Notes: generated by a model not told the origin, from the sequence alone. Shown: positions 17,360 to 26,877, numbered from the stretch's first letter. The stretch: 52,761 nucleotides of DNA from Clostridiales bacterium DTU069 (GCA_001512485.1 LFRV01000038.1:1-52761), one strand, 5' to 3'. Numbers and translations: made by a program.

Positions 17360-20300
17360 GCGTTCGGATAAAGAAAAAAGATGATCTGAAGGCAATAAAA
17401 AAAGCATACCAGGAACTGAACGGAAAATATAAACACCAGATCCTTGTATGTGCGGGAGCAGGCTGTGTATCATCCGACTGCTACGTCGTGCGCGACGCTG
17501 TTTTGGAACAGATTAAAGCCTTATCCCTTGACAACAGTGTAAAGGTCTATGAAACAGGGTGCATCGGCACATGCGCCGTCGGACCGGTTATGCTTATCCT
17601 GCCGGAACGTATTTTTTATACGAAACTTACTGCCGAAACCGCCCAAAAGATTGTAAAAGCGCATATAGTCGATAATGAAATCCTGGAAGAATATACATTC
17701 TTTGATCATGCGCTGAAAAAACACATACCGAAAATAGATGACATAAACTTCTTTAAGGAGCAGGTCCGCATTGCGTTACGCAACTGCGGGATCCTTGACT
17801 ATAAGAGCATTGAAGCGTATATCGCCGCCGGAGGATATGAAGCGGCTGCCAAGGCATTCACGGCGATGACAGATAAGGAAGTAATCGACGAGATTAAAGC
17901 ATCGGGCCTAAGGGGCCGTGGCGGAGCCGGATTCCCTACCGGAATCAAATGGGATGCCGGACGCAGGGCTGAAGGCGATGTGAAATACATAGTCTGCAAC
18001 GCCGATGAGGGCGATCCCGGCGCATTCATGGATCGGAGCATTATAGAAGGCGACCCGCATACGCTTATCGAAGGAATGATGATAGGCGGATATGCGATAG
18101 GAGCAAACAAGGGTTATGTTTATATCAGAGCTGAGTACCCGCTCGCCGTCGAACGTCTCGCCGCCGCTATTGAACAGGCCAGGGAATACGGCCTTTTAGG
18201 CGAGAATATATTCGGAAGCGGGTTTAATTTTGATCTCGAAATAAGAATCGGCGCCGGCGCTTTTGTATGCGGAGAAGAAACATCCCTTATGGCTTCAATT
18301 GAAGGGAAACGCGGCGAACCGCGCCAGAAACCACCGTTCCCGTTTGAAAAAGGCTTATTCGAAAAACCTACTATTATTAATAACGTGGAAACCTTTGCAA
18401 GCGTACCGGTAATTATCGAAAAAGGCGGCGAATGGTATACGCAATATGGTACCGAAAAGGCACACGGAACAAAGGTTTTCGCGCTTGCCGGCGATATTGT
18501 GAATACAGGAATTATTGAAGTGCCTATCGGAATGCCTCTCGGAGAAATTATCTTCAAAATCGGCGGAGGGATGCTTGACAAGAAGGCATTTAAAGCGGCT
18601 CAAATCGGAGGTCCTTCGGGTGGCTGCGTAACACAGGAAAACCTGAATGTCCCGACCGATTACGAATCTCTTACAATGCTCGGAGCAATTATGGGTTCAG
18701 GCGGTTTGATAGCAATGAACGAAGACACGTGCATGGTCGATACCGCCCGGTATTTCATGGACTTTATCCAGGACGAAAGCTGCGGCAAATGTGTCGCTTG
18801 CCGCGTAGGTACAAAAAGGATGCTTGAAATCCTTGAACGGATAACTCGCGGAGAAGGCCAGGAAGGCGATATTGAGCTGCTGGAGGAACTCGGCGCCGTC
18901 ATTAAGGACAGTGCTATGTGCGGCCTCGGGCAGACAGCCCCGAATCCCGTACTCAGCACGATAAAATATTTCCGTGAAGAGTATGAGGAACATATCCGTA
19001 AAAAGTACTGCCGGGCCGGCGTATGCAGCGAACTCTTCATATCGCCGTGTGAAAACTCCTGTCCCGCGAACGTCAATATACCCGGATATTTAAGCCTAAT
19101 CGCCGCTGGAAGGTTTATTGACGCGTATAACCTTATCCGTCAGGAAAATCCGCTTCCGTCAATATGTGGCAGGATATGCACCTCTCCGTGTGAACGACGC
19201 TGCCGGCGCGGAACCGTTGACGAAGCCGTTGCGATCCGCGAACTTAAACGGTTTGTTTCGGATTACGCAATGAGACATGAAGACACATACTTCCATGACA
19301 TCGTTTGCTCGAAAAACGGCCATAAAGTCGCTATCATAGGCGCGGGGGCTTCGGGTCTTACATGCGGTTATTATCTTGCGAGAACTGGTTACGAGGTCGA
19401 CATCTATGAACGCGAATCAGTCGCGGGCGGCGTTCTCGCCTACGGGATACCTGAATACCGTCTGCCTTCTGACATTTTGCAGCATGAAATAGATCTCATA
19501 CGCAGATCGGGCGTTAATATCATATTGAACACCGAAGTCGGAGAAGATGTAGGATTTAAAGAACTCAGGGCAATGTACGACGCGATATATGTCGCTACGG
19601 GAACGCAGATCCCGCAGAAAGTTAACGTTCCCGGCGAAGATCTGAAAGGCGTTCTGCCCGGCATTAATTTCCTTAAAGATGTAAAGCTGTATAACAGCGT
19701 AGACCTTACCGATCATGTCGTTGCCGTTATCGGCGGCGGGAACACTGCAATTGACTCCGCGCGTACTGCGCTGCGGCTCGGAGCGAAAAAAGTCATGATT
19801 CTATACCGCAGAACGCGTGATATGATGCCCGCGTATGACATTGAGATTGAAGAAGCGCTCCATGAAGGAATCGAACTCCATGAACTTGTATCTCCCGTTC
19901 GTTTTATCGCGGACAAGCATGGACATGTTGCCAAGATAGAATGTGTCAGGAGACGACTGAGCAATTTCGACAACAAAGGAAGAAGGAATACAAGCCATAT
20001 CGAAGGATCCAACTTCTTTATCGATGTAGACACCGTTATTACCGCGGTAAGCCAGTATTCGGACCTTCCGTTTGTGCCGAAGGATGATATAGGCGTGACG
20101 CCGTGGGGCACGTTTATCGTTGACAGTGAAACCCAGATGACGACGATGCCCGGTGTATTTGCCGGCGGCGACGTCGCAAGGGGACCTGATGAAGTGATCC
20201 GGGCTATCGCTGACGGCAAGAATGCCGCCCGGTCTATTGATTTGTACCTTAACGGCAAAGGGATACTAAACAAAGGCGAAAAAATAGATATCCCCGAGAT

Positions 20301-20457
20301 AATCGACGAAGATGAAATCGTATCTCACGAGCGGTTCCCGATGGAAATGCTGCCGCTGGAGCGGCGTGTCAAATCCTTTGATGAAGTTGTGCTTGGATAT
20401 CATAAACTAAACGCAATAGCGGAAGCAATGCGTTGTCTGCACTGTGACAGGAGGTAG
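17356..20457 (+). CDS. hydB: NuoF-GltD fusion, flavoprotein subunit of the hydrogenase (HydB-like)
   Basis: 1033 residues in three parts. Residues 1-130 are a thioredoxin-like [2Fe-2S] domain (Cys32, Cys37, Cys69, Cys73). Residues about 150-550 are NuoF: GRGGAGFPTGIKW for NADH and FMN near 187, and the [4Fe-4S] cysteines CGKCVAC near 475 and MCGLGQ near 521. From about 556 comes a complete GltD/NfnB-like module: two cysteine clusters (SPCENSCP, CGRICTSPCERRC), an FAD fold GAGASGLTCG near 661 and an NADPH fold GGGNTAID with YRRTRDMMPA near 793, ending in AGGDVARGPDEV. Ordinary HydB ends instead in a small ferredoxin domain. The enzyme should therefore have two flavins and two nicotinamide sites. 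The start is a GTG overlapping the previous stop. Confidence 0.95.
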   Translation: MSVRIKKKDDLKAIKKAYQELNGKYKHQILVCAGAGCVSSDCYVVRDAVLEQIKALSLDNSVKVYETGCIGTCAVGPVMLILPERIFYTKLTAETAQKIVKAHIVDNEILEEYTFFDHALKKHIPKIDDINFFKEQVRIALRNCGILDYKSIEAYIAAGGYEAAAKAFTAMTDKEVIDEIKASGLRGRGGAGFPTGIKWDAGRRAEGDVKYIVCNADEGDPGAFMDRSIIEGDPHTLIEGMMIGGYAIGANKGYVYIRAEYPLAVERLAAAIEQAREYGLLGENIFGSGFNFDLEIRIGAGAFVCGEETSLMASIEGKRGEPRQKPPFPFEKGLFEKPTIINNVETFASVPVIIEKGGEWYTQYGTEKAHGTKVFALAGDIVNTGIIEVPIGMPLGEIIFKIGGGMLDKKAFKAAQIGGPSGGCVTQENLNVPTDYESLTMLGAIMGSGGLIAMNEDTCMVDTARYFMDFIQDESCGKCVACRVGTKRMLEILERITRGEGQEGDIELLEELGAVIKDSAMCGLGQTAPNPVLSTIKYFREEYEEHIRKKYCRAGVCSELFISPCENSCPANVNIPGYLSLIAAGRFIDAYNLIRQENPLPSICGRICTSPCERRCRRGTVDEAVAIRELKRFVSDYAMRHEDTYFHDIVCSKNGHKVAIIGAGASGLTCGYYLARTGYEVDIYERESVAGGVLAYGIPEYRLPSDILQHEIDLIRRSGVNIILNTEVGEDVGFKELRAMYDAIYVATGTQIPQKVNVPGEDLKGVLPGINFLKDVKLYNSVDLTDHVVAVIGGGNTAIDSARTALRLGAKKVMILYRRTRDMMPAYDIEIEEALHEGIELHELVSPVRFIADKHGHVAKIECVRRRLSNFDNKGRRNTSHIEGSNFFIDVDTVITAVSQYSDLPFVPKDDIGVTPWGTFIVDSETQMTTMPGVFAGGDVARGPDEVIRAIADGKNAARSIDLYLNGKGILNKGEKIDIPEIIDEDEIVSHERFPMEMLPLERRVKSFDEVVLGYHKLNAIAEAMRCLHCDRR

Positions 20458-20466
20458 GTGAAAGCT

Positions 20467-22485
20467 ATGTTAAATTTAACTATTAACGGAAAAGCAGTTA
20501 CTGCCCCTGAAGGCAGTACGATACTCGAAGCCGCAAAATATAACCATATAAAGATACCAACGCTTTGCCATCTTGATGATATACACTCGATCGGTTCATG
20601 CCGTATATGTGTTGTTGAAGTTGAAGGAGCAAGAACGCTTCAGGCAGCATGCATCACAAAAGCGGTTGACGGCATGGTTATAAAAACAAACAGCGAAAGG
20701 GTGCAGAAAGCACGGAAGGTCCTTTATGAACTGCTTATGTCCGACCATAATGATGACTGCCTGAACTGCAAGCGGAATACCACCTGCGAGCTTCAGGAAC
20801 TGGGCAAAACACTCGGGATCGAACAATCCCGGTTTGAAGGCGAACAGTCATCGTCACCGATTGATTTTTCAGTATCAATAACAAGAGATCTGTCCAAATG
20901 CGTCTTGTGTCGCCGCTGTATTACGGTATGCAACGAGATTCAGGGCGTAGGCATATTAAACGCGCAGAACCGCGGGTTTGAAACAGTTATCGGTCCGGGC
21001 ATGGATCTTCCTTTAGGTTCGGTAAACTGCTCTTTCTGCGGCCAGTGTACGGTGGTATGCCCCGTCGGAGCCCTTAAGGAAACATCGTCAGTAGAAAAAG
21101 TATGGACGGCAATCAACGATAAAACCAAACGTGTCGTTGTACAGGTGGCCCCGGCAATCAGGGTCGCAATAGGAGAAGAATTCGGCCTGCCCGCTGGAAC
21201 ACGCGTTACCGGCAAACTAGCCAGTGCTCTTTCGTATCTTGGCTTTGATGATATTTTCGATACAAATTGGGCTGCTGATTTGACAATAATTGAAGAAGGC
21301 ACAGAATTTTTAAACCGAGTGAAGAATGCGTTAACGGGCAAAAAAAGCGTACTGCCGATGATTACAAGCTGCAGCCCCGGCTGGATCAAGTATATTGAAC
21401 ATACATTCCCCGATCAGCTTCCGCATTTGTCTACATGCAAGTCGCCCCATATGATGATGGGGGCTGTTGCAAAATCGTATTACGCGGATAAGCTTGGGAT
21501 CAAACCCGAAGACATGTTCGTCGTATCGGTAATGCCGTGTACCGCAAAAAAATGTGAAATAGAGCGGGAAGAAATGAAGAATAACGGCGTTCCGAATGTC
21601 GATGCAGTTCTTACGTGCCGGGAGCTTGCGGACATGATTAAAGAGGCAGGAATAGATTTTGTAAATCTGCCCGATCGCGAATTTGACGCGCCTCTTGGCA
21701 TGTCTTCAGGCGCGGCCGATATATTCGGAATTACCGGAGGAGTTATGGAAGCAGCACTGCGTACGGTTTACGAACTTGTGACGGGACGTGAGCTTCCTTT
21801 TGACAAACTGCACGTTACTCCTATTGTAGGTTTGGAAAGAATTAAGGAAGCCACGATAAAAATAGAGAACCCGCTTGAACAATATACATATCTTGACGGT
21901 GTGGAAGTAAAAGTGGCCGTTACGAGCGGATTAAAAGGCGCAAGAACTCTTATGGAACAGATTGCCGAAGGAAAATCGCCATATCATTTCATTGAGGTAA
22001 TGGGATGCCCCGGAGGATGCATAACCGGCGGCGGACAGCCGAGAAGCAGCGACCCGGACGTCCGGGAGAAAAGGCTTAAAAACCTCTATGACGAGGATGA
22101 AAGCAAGACGATTAGAAAATCGCACGAAAATCCTTATATCGTATCATTCTATAAGGAATTTCTCGGCGAACCGAACGGCCATCTTGCCCACGAACTGCTT
22201 CATACCCACTATGTCAAAAGAGGAAAATATAATGAGCATACAGCCGAAACCTTTGTGCTTGATGTTCCGATACCAGAAAAACTCAGCGGAAAAACAGTAA
22301 AAACTGCAGAACCGCGAGAAATGCCCGATACCGTAAAAGTACGTTCCCGTGAGGAACTGGAGTCTGTTGCAATATTAAACCTTGAGGCTGAGAACAAAAG
22401 ACTTAAAAAAGAACTTGAAGACACATTGGAAACGGTGGACATACTTAAACGCGTTATTGCCGATTATGTACAACAGGGTAAATAA
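20467..22485 (+). CDS. hydA: [FeFe] hydrogenase catalytic subunit with extended C-terminus (HydA)
   Basis: 672-residue M3-type [FeFe] hydrogenase. In order: an N-terminal [2Fe-2S] domain (CHLDD, CRICVVE), a His-ligated cluster (HNDDCLNCKRNTTC), two [4Fe-4S] clusters (CVLCRRCITVC, CSFCGQCTVVC) and the H-cluster motifs TSCSPGW, MPCTAKKCE and EVMGCPGGCITGGGQP. A small-subunit-like tail ends near LLHTHYVKRG. About 85 further residues follow, ending in a predicted coiled coil (ELESVAILNLEAENKRLKKE and on). Orthologues usually stop near LLHTHY. The ATG lies 12 nt after AGGAGG; a GTG at 20458 is only 3 nt from it. It catalyses reversible hydrogen formation, electrons coming from NAD(P)H plus ferredoxin. 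Confidence 0.96.
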   Translation: MLNLTINGKAVTAPEGSTILEAAKYNHIKIPTLCHLDDIHSIGSCRICVVEVEGARTLQAACITKAVDGMVIKTNSERVQKARKVLYELLMSDHNDDCLNCKRNTTCELQELGKTLGIEQSRFEGEQSSSPIDFSVSITRDLSKCVLCRRCITVCNEIQGVGILNAQNRGFETVIGPGMDLPLGSVNCSFCGQCTVVCPVGALKETSSVEKVWTAINDKTKRVVVQVAPAIRVAIGEEFGLPAGTRVTGKLASALSYLGFDDIFDTNWAADLTIIEEGTEFLNRVKNALTGKKSVLPMITSCSPGWIKYIEHTFPDQLPHLSTCKSPHMMMGAVAKSYYADKLGIKPEDMFVVSVMPCTAKKCEIEREEMKNNGVPNVDAVLTCRELADMIKEAGIDFVNLPDREFDAPLGMSSGAADIFGITGGVMEAALRTVYELVTGRELPFDKLHVTPIVGLERIKEATIKIENPLEQYTYLDGVEVKVAVTSGLKGARTLMEQIAEGKSPYHFIEVMGCPGGCITGGGQPRSSDPDVREKRLKNLYDEDESKTIRKSHENPYIVSFYKEFLGEPNGHLAHELLHTHYVKRGKYNEHTAETFVLDVPIPEKLSGKTVKTAEPREMPDTVKVRSREELESVAILNLEAENKRLKKELEDTLETVDILKRVIADYVQQGK

Positions 22486-22511
22486 GCGACTAAATGTAAA
22501 AAGTATTGCCT

Positions 22512-22549
22512 AAAATGTAATAACCGCGAAAACGCGGTTATTACATTTT
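22512..22549. terminator. Long perfect bidirectional terminator
   Basis: A 17-bp perfect stem with an AAAA loop; core arms GTAATAACCGCG and CGCGGTTATTAC, flanked by A-runs and T-runs. It ends both the hydrogenase operon and the convergent regulator gene, whose stop codon abuts it. Confidence 0.95.
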
Positions 22550-23245
22550 TTATTTAGCTGCCTCATCGTAAAATTCAACAAACTTGTAACCGAAACCTCT
22601 GACGGTTTCGATATAATTATCGCGCGGCCGCAGAGAATCACGCAGCGTTTTGATGTGAGTATCAACGGTGCGGTCTGTTCCGTAATAATCGTGGCCCCAT
22701 ATTTCATTCAATATCATTTCGCGCGAAAAAGTCTGGTTCGGATGCTTTGCCAGCAAAAGCAGAAGCTGGTATTCCTTCGGGGTTAAAAACACTCTTTTGC
22801 CGTCAACATACACCGTATGAGACATTGTATCAATGTTCAGCCCTTCAAAAACAAGGTTCCGGACCGGTATGTCCTCTTTGTCGGTCCTGCGGCGAAGGAT
22901 AACCTTTATGCGCGCCAATACTTCCTTTGCCGAAAACGGTTTTGTGATGTAGTCTTCAGCCCCAAGCTCAAAACCCTTTAATATAGACTCTTCATCATTT
23001 TTCCTGGATAAAAATATGAATGGGATGCCCGACATTTTGCGTAACTGCCGGCTTACGCTTTTTCCGTCCAGTTCAGGAAGCTGATCTTCCAATAATGCCA
23101 AATCATAATCATATCTTCTGAAATGCTTGATTGCCGTAATTCCGTCCGGTACCGGATCCACTTCGAAACCTTCCAGCGTAAGGACTTTTTTTAAGTCGTC
23201 TCTTGTTTGTTCGTCACCGTCTGCCACCATAATCCGTATTTTCAC
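22550..23245 (-). CDS. OmpR/PhoB-family regulator with atypical receiver
   Basis: 231 residues: receiver 1-120 and winged-helix trans_reg_C domain about 130-225 (FLTPKEYQLLLLLAKHPNQTFSRE, then RTVDTHIKTLRDSL and VRGFGYKF). The receiver lacks key residues. The phospho-acceptor position is Glu (LLEDQLP instead of LLDxxLP), and the acidic pocket reads ADGDE, so the second Asp is Gly. The Lys (DYITKPF) and Ser (FIFLSRK) remain. It is probably phosphorylation-independent or locked active. No kinase gene is adjacent. The start is a GTG with GAGGT 7 nt upstream; an earlier GTG overlaps that site and is rejected. Confidence 0.92.
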   Translation of the reverse strand: MKIRIMVADGDEQTRDDLKKVLTLEGFEVDPVPDGITAIKHFRRYDYDLALLEDQLPELDGKSVSRQLRKMSGIPFIFLSRKNDEESILKGFELGAEDYITKPFSAKEVLARIKVILRRRTDKEDIPVRNLVFEGLNIDTMSHTVYVDGKRVFLTPKEYQLLLLLAKHPNQTFSREMILNEIWGHDYYGTDRTVDTHIKTLRDSLRPRDNYIETVRGFGYKFVEFYDEAAK

Positions 23246-23704
23246 AGGATGCACCTCGCATTTGCCGTATATTTACCCTGGCTGCGTTCATTTTTCCGTA
23301 ATACCGTCCGGGTTCTTCCGTTACGTAAAAACACAGCAGGATACTGCGTCCTATACTGCAAAATAATAAGCTTCCAAGAAGCTGTAAAAAATAATCCAAT
23401 AGGCCCGTCCGTTCCGTTGGGATATAAAATCCGGTGAAAGGCGCGATATTGTTAAATATTTATCATCGCCATAGTTAATACTATTATAAATTTTAAAAGA
23501 AGTCAACCAAAATTTGTCTGATTTTTAACAAAGTTATAACACAATAATTAAATCCATTTTTCCCCTATTATATAGTAATTTGTTAAAACACGGTTTTGTT
23601 CAACAATAAGCTTTATTCCACGCCTTATCAATCTTGACACATTGATATAAAAATAATAAAATCAATATAATAAAAATCAGGATAAATATTGGGAGGGAAT
23701 AAAA
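23246..23704. other. Divergent control region between the atypical regulator and the liv operon
   Basis: 459 nt without a gene. The right half is very A/T-rich. It contains a TTAACA-N5-ATAACA direct repeat (23525-23541) like the Pho-box-like pair before the hydrogenase operon, and the livJ promoter. No riboswitch is recognisable, and no reading frame here has a ribosome-binding site. Confidence 0.5.
23634..23662 (+). promoter_or_regulatory. livJ promoter
   Basis: Consensus -35 TTGACA, a 17-nt spacer and -10 TAAAAT, about 40 nt before the livJ start codon. It is the strongest-looking promoter in the window. Confidence 0.8.
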
Positions 23705-24853
23705 ATGAAGAGATTATTAACTTTATGTGTATGTTTTCTTATTGCTGTTACACTGATAGGATGTTCGAAAGGAAATCAAAATGAAATAAGAATCGGAATA
23801 AATTATGAATTATCGGGAGGCGTTGCAACATACGGCCAGAGCTCAGTTGAAGGCATTGAAATGGCTATTGAGGAAATAAATAATGCCGGCGGCATAAATG
23901 GCAAAAAAATAGTGCCTATTAAATATGATAACAAATCGGAGCCAGCCGAAGCTACAACTCTCGCAAACAAATTAATTACCCAGGACAAGGTTGTCGCAAT
24001 ACTCGGTCCAGCTACTTCCGGTTCATTTAAAGCTGAAATACCGGTAGCAAACGCAAACAAAATACCTGTTGCGTCCGGTTCGGCCACTGCCGACGATGTA
24101 ACCGTAACCAGTGACGGTAAAGTACAGGAATATGCTTTCCGCGTATGCTTTAACGACTCATTCCAGGGAACCGTTATGGCAAATTTCGCGGCAGATAACC
24201 TGTCGGCCAAAAAAGCGGTTATAATTATGGATAGCTCCAGTGATTACGGTAAAGGTCTTGCGAAGAACTTCAAGGATAACTTCGTTAAAGCCGGCGGTTC
24301 AATCGTCGCTGAAGAGGCATATGTTGCCGGAGATACCGACTTTAACGCGATTCTTACTAAAATTAAAGGACTCGATTTTGACGTAATATACATACCCGGA
24401 TACTATAATGAAGCGGGTTTAATTATCAAACAGGCCCGCGCGCAGGGAATTACCGCGCCGGTACTCGGAGCTGACGGCTTTGATTCCCCTGTTTTATTGG
24501 AACTGGCCGGAGCCGAAGCGCTGAACGACATTTACTTTACAAACCACTATTCTTCGCTGGACAAAGACCCTGCTGTTGTAAAGTTTATCGAAGATTTTAA
24601 AGCAAAATACAATAAAGAGCCCGACGCTTTCAATGCGCTCGGCTACGACCTTGCAAAATTCGTATGTGACGCAATCGCCCGTGCTGAAAAGCTTGACGGC
24701 GAATCGATTAAAAAAGCTCTTGAAGAAACGGAAAACTTTGTCGGCGTTACGGGAACATTAAGCGTCGATGAATACCATAATCCTGTAAAATCAATAGTCG
24801 TTATAGGTTTGGAAAACGGAGTACAAACTTCCAGCGTTAAGATTAGCCCGTAA
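23705..24853 (+). CDS. livJ: Branched-chain amino-acid ABC transporter, substrate-binding lipoprotein
   Basis: 382 residues. The signal MKRLLTLCVCFLIAVTLIGC ends in the lipobox LIGC. The mature part is a Leu/Ile/Val-binding type I periplasmic fold (Peripla_BP_6): YELSGGVATYGQSSVEGIEM near the start, AILGPATSGSF in the first lobe and GYDLAKFVCDAI near the end. It captures branched-chain amino acids or a related amide at the cell surface for LivHMGF. The ATG has GGGAGG upstream. A perfect palindrome follows its stop codon. Confidence 0.95.
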   Translation: MKRLLTLCVCFLIAVTLIGCSKGNQNEIRIGINYELSGGVATYGQSSVEGIEMAIEEINNAGGINGKKIVPIKYDNKSEPAEATTLANKLITQDKVVAILGPATSGSFKAEIPVANANKIPVASGSATADDVTVTSDGKVQEYAFRVCFNDSFQGTVMANFAADNLSAKKAVIIMDSSSDYGKGLAKNFKDNFVKAGGSIVAEEAYVAGDTDFNAILTKIKGLDFDVIYIPGYYNEAGLIIKQARAQGITAPVLGADGFDSPVLLELAGAEALNDIYFTNHYSSLDKDPAVVKFIEDFKAKYNKEPDAFNALGYDLAKFVCDAIARAEKLDGESIKKALEETENFVGVTGTLSVDEYHNPVKSIVVIGLENGVQTSSVKISP

Positions 24854-24870
24854 TTTATTATCATTTACCG

Positions 24871-24900
24871 ATTGGATGAGGGTATATACCCTCATCCAAT
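24871..24900 (+). terminator. Attenuating hairpin between livJ and livH
   Basis: A perfect 30-nt palindrome (arm ATTGGATGAGGGTAT) followed by the weak tract TAATATTTC. An intergenic stem just after the binding-protein gene commonly stabilises the upstream mRNA and lets only part of transcription continue, giving more binding protein than permease. Confidence 0.7.
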
Positions 24901-25016
24901 TAATATTTCAAAACTAAAAGTTTGTTCCCCGCCCTATCCGTTTGTATGGAATAAACCGGGAAATACCGGCGGCGGACAGGAAATTTAAATTTTCTCAATT
25001 GAAAGAAGGTTGCTTA

Positions 25017-25901
25017 TTGGAACAGTTTTTACAGCAAATCGTAAACGGGGTTTCACTGGGAAGCATATATGCGCTTATAGCTTTAGGCTATACGATGGTT
25101 TACGGCATCATTAAGCTTATAAATTTCGCGCACGGCGATATATACATGCTTGGTGCGTATATAGGCTATTTTTGTATGACTTACTTTCATCTCGGGGTTA
25201 TACCGTCACTCCTTATAGCAATGGCAATATGCACCTTATTGGGTGTTATAATAGAACGCATAGCATACAAGCCGCTCAGGAACGCTACAAGAATAGCGGT
25301 GCTCATTACCGCAATAGGAGTATCGCTGTTTCTTGAATACGGCACAATGTTTTTTGTAAAAGCAAATGTACGCTCATATCCCCCTTTGAAAGGGATACTG
25401 ACTCATTCATTTAAACTTGGCAGCATTGTCGTTACAGCACAGCAGATATTAATTGTATGCATAACAATCATACTGATGGCTTTCCTGCAGTTCATCGTAA
25501 AACGTACGCGCATAGGAAAAGCAATGCGCGCCGTTTCGCTTGACAGGGATGCTGCGGAGCTTATGGGAATCAATGTCGATAATACAATCTCGTTTACTTT
25601 CGCACTGGGCTCCGCTCTTGCGGGTGCTGCGGGGATTTTGGTGGGCATCTATTATAACTCAATCAACCCTCTGATGGGGATATTGCCAGGCCTGAAAGCC
25701 TTTGTAGCGGCTGTCTTTGGCGGTATCGGAATAATCCCCGGTGCAATGATAGGCGGTTATTTTATAGGAACGGTTGAAGTTATGGTCGCAGGATACGGGA
25801 ATTCAATGTTTAAGGACGCGGTCGTATTCGCGATATTAATCCTGATCCTTATTGTAAAACCATCGGGACTGCTCGGTAAAGAGACCAAAGAGAAGGTATA
25901 G
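25017..25901 (+). CDS. livH: Branched-chain amino-acid ABC permease LivH
   Basis: 294-residue inner-membrane permease with about eight helices. The family opening FLQQIVNGVSLGSIYALIAL and the loop YGIIKLINFAHGDIYMLGAY are present, as is the coupling segment RTRIGKAMRAVSLDRDAAELMGIN that contacts the ATPase. The start chosen is a TTG with AAAGAAGG 7 nt upstream, which gives the usual family N-terminus; another TTG 75 nt upstream has no such site. It is followed after 4 nt by livM. Confidence 0.93.
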   Translation: MEQFLQQIVNGVSLGSIYALIALGYTMVYGIIKLINFAHGDIYMLGAYIGYFCMTYFHLGVIPSLLIAMAICTLLGVIIERIAYKPLRNATRIAVLITAIGVSLFLEYGTMFFVKANVRSYPPLKGILTHSFKLGSIVVTAQQILIVCITIILMAFLQFIVKRTRIGKAMRAVSLDRDAAELMGINVDNTISFTFALGSALAGAAGILVGIYYNSINPLMGILPGLKAFVAAVFGGIGIIPGAMIGGYFIGTVEVMVAGYGNSMFKDAVVFAILILILIVKPSGLLGKETKEKV

Positions 25902-25905
25902 CGTT

Positions 25906-26877
25906 ATGAATAAATTGGCTGAAATTAAAGGAATAAAAAAATGGTTTGCCCTTTTGCTGACTTATGTTATAGTACAGCTTCTTGTTTCGTTAAATATTAT
26001 TAATGACTACATTATGGCAACCATAACGACAATCTGTATAAATATCATACTTGCGGTAAGCCTGAACCTGATAACAGGGTTTACGGGCCAGTTCTCGCTT
26101 GGGCATGCCGGTTTTATGTCCATCGGCGCCTATACATGCGCGATTATCATAATGCGCTATCCCTCACCACTCAGTTTCATTATAGGTTTATTCCTCGGGG
26201 CGATACTCGCGGCATTGCTCGGGTTCATCGTCGGGCTGCCCACACTGCGCTTAAGAGGCGACTATCTTGCCATCGCAACGCTGGGTATGGCCGAAATTAT
26301 CCGGTTTGTTTTCCTTAATCTTGACATAACAAACGGGGCTGCGGGATTATTCGTTGGAGTTCAGTATACGAACTGGCTCTGGCTGTACGTTTTCACCGCA
26401 GGTACCGTTATATTGATAACAAACTTCGTTAATTCTTCGCACGGCCGCGCATGCATATCGATCCGCGAAGATGAAATAGCGGCTGAAGCAATGGGTATCA
26501 ACACCACAAAATACAAGGTTATCGCGTTTATTATCGGAGCTTTTTGCGCAGGGATCGCGGGAGCTTTGTATGCCTCGTATTTTTATTTCATAAAACCGGA
26601 TTTGTTCGGCTTCCTGAAGTCAATAGACATACTTGTCATAGTTGTGCTGGGCGGACTTGGAAGCATTTCCGGTTCAATACTCGCCGCTTTTCTTCTTGCG
26701 ATAATTTCGTCCCTGCTTCAGTCTTTCCCGGAAATCCGAATGGTCATTTACTCGGTACTGCTTATTGTGATAATGCTTTTCCGGCCGCAGGGAATTATGG
26801 GTTCAAAAGAACTGTCATTGTCAGCGTTCAAAAGCCTTGGCAGCATTTTTGAACGTAAGAACGGAGGTGAACGCTGA
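25906..26877 (+). CDS. livM: Branched-chain amino-acid ABC permease LivM
   Basis: 323-residue partner permease. Typical segments: NLITGFTGQFSLGHAGFMSIGAY, GLPTLRLRGDYLAIATLGMAEIIR and the ATPase-coupling GRACISIREDEIAAEAMGIN. About nine helices are visible, with a short positively charged C-terminal tail. Its TGA is followed directly by the livG ATG, so translation is coupled. Confidence 0.95.
   Translation: MNKLAEIKGIKKWFALLLTYVIVQLLVSLNIINDYIMATITTICINIILAVSLNLITGFTGQFSLGHAGFMSIGAYTCAIIIMRYPSPLSFIIGLFLGAILAALLGFIVGLPTLRLRGDYLAIATLGMAEIIRFVFLNLDITNGAAGLFVGVQYTNWLWLYVFTAGTVILITNFVNSSHGRACISIREDEIAAEAMGINTTKYKVIAFIIGAFCAGIAGALYASYFYFIKPDLFGFLKSIDILVIVVLGGLGSISGSILAAFLLAIISSLLQSFPEIRMVIYSVLLIVIMLFRPQGIMGSKELSLSAFKSLGSIFERKNGGER

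Noticed and set aside
23246-23704. Riboswitch or T-box leader for the liv operon
   Set aside because: The promoter lies about 40 nt from the start codon, leaving no room for a structured leader, and no T-box or riboswitch core is visible.
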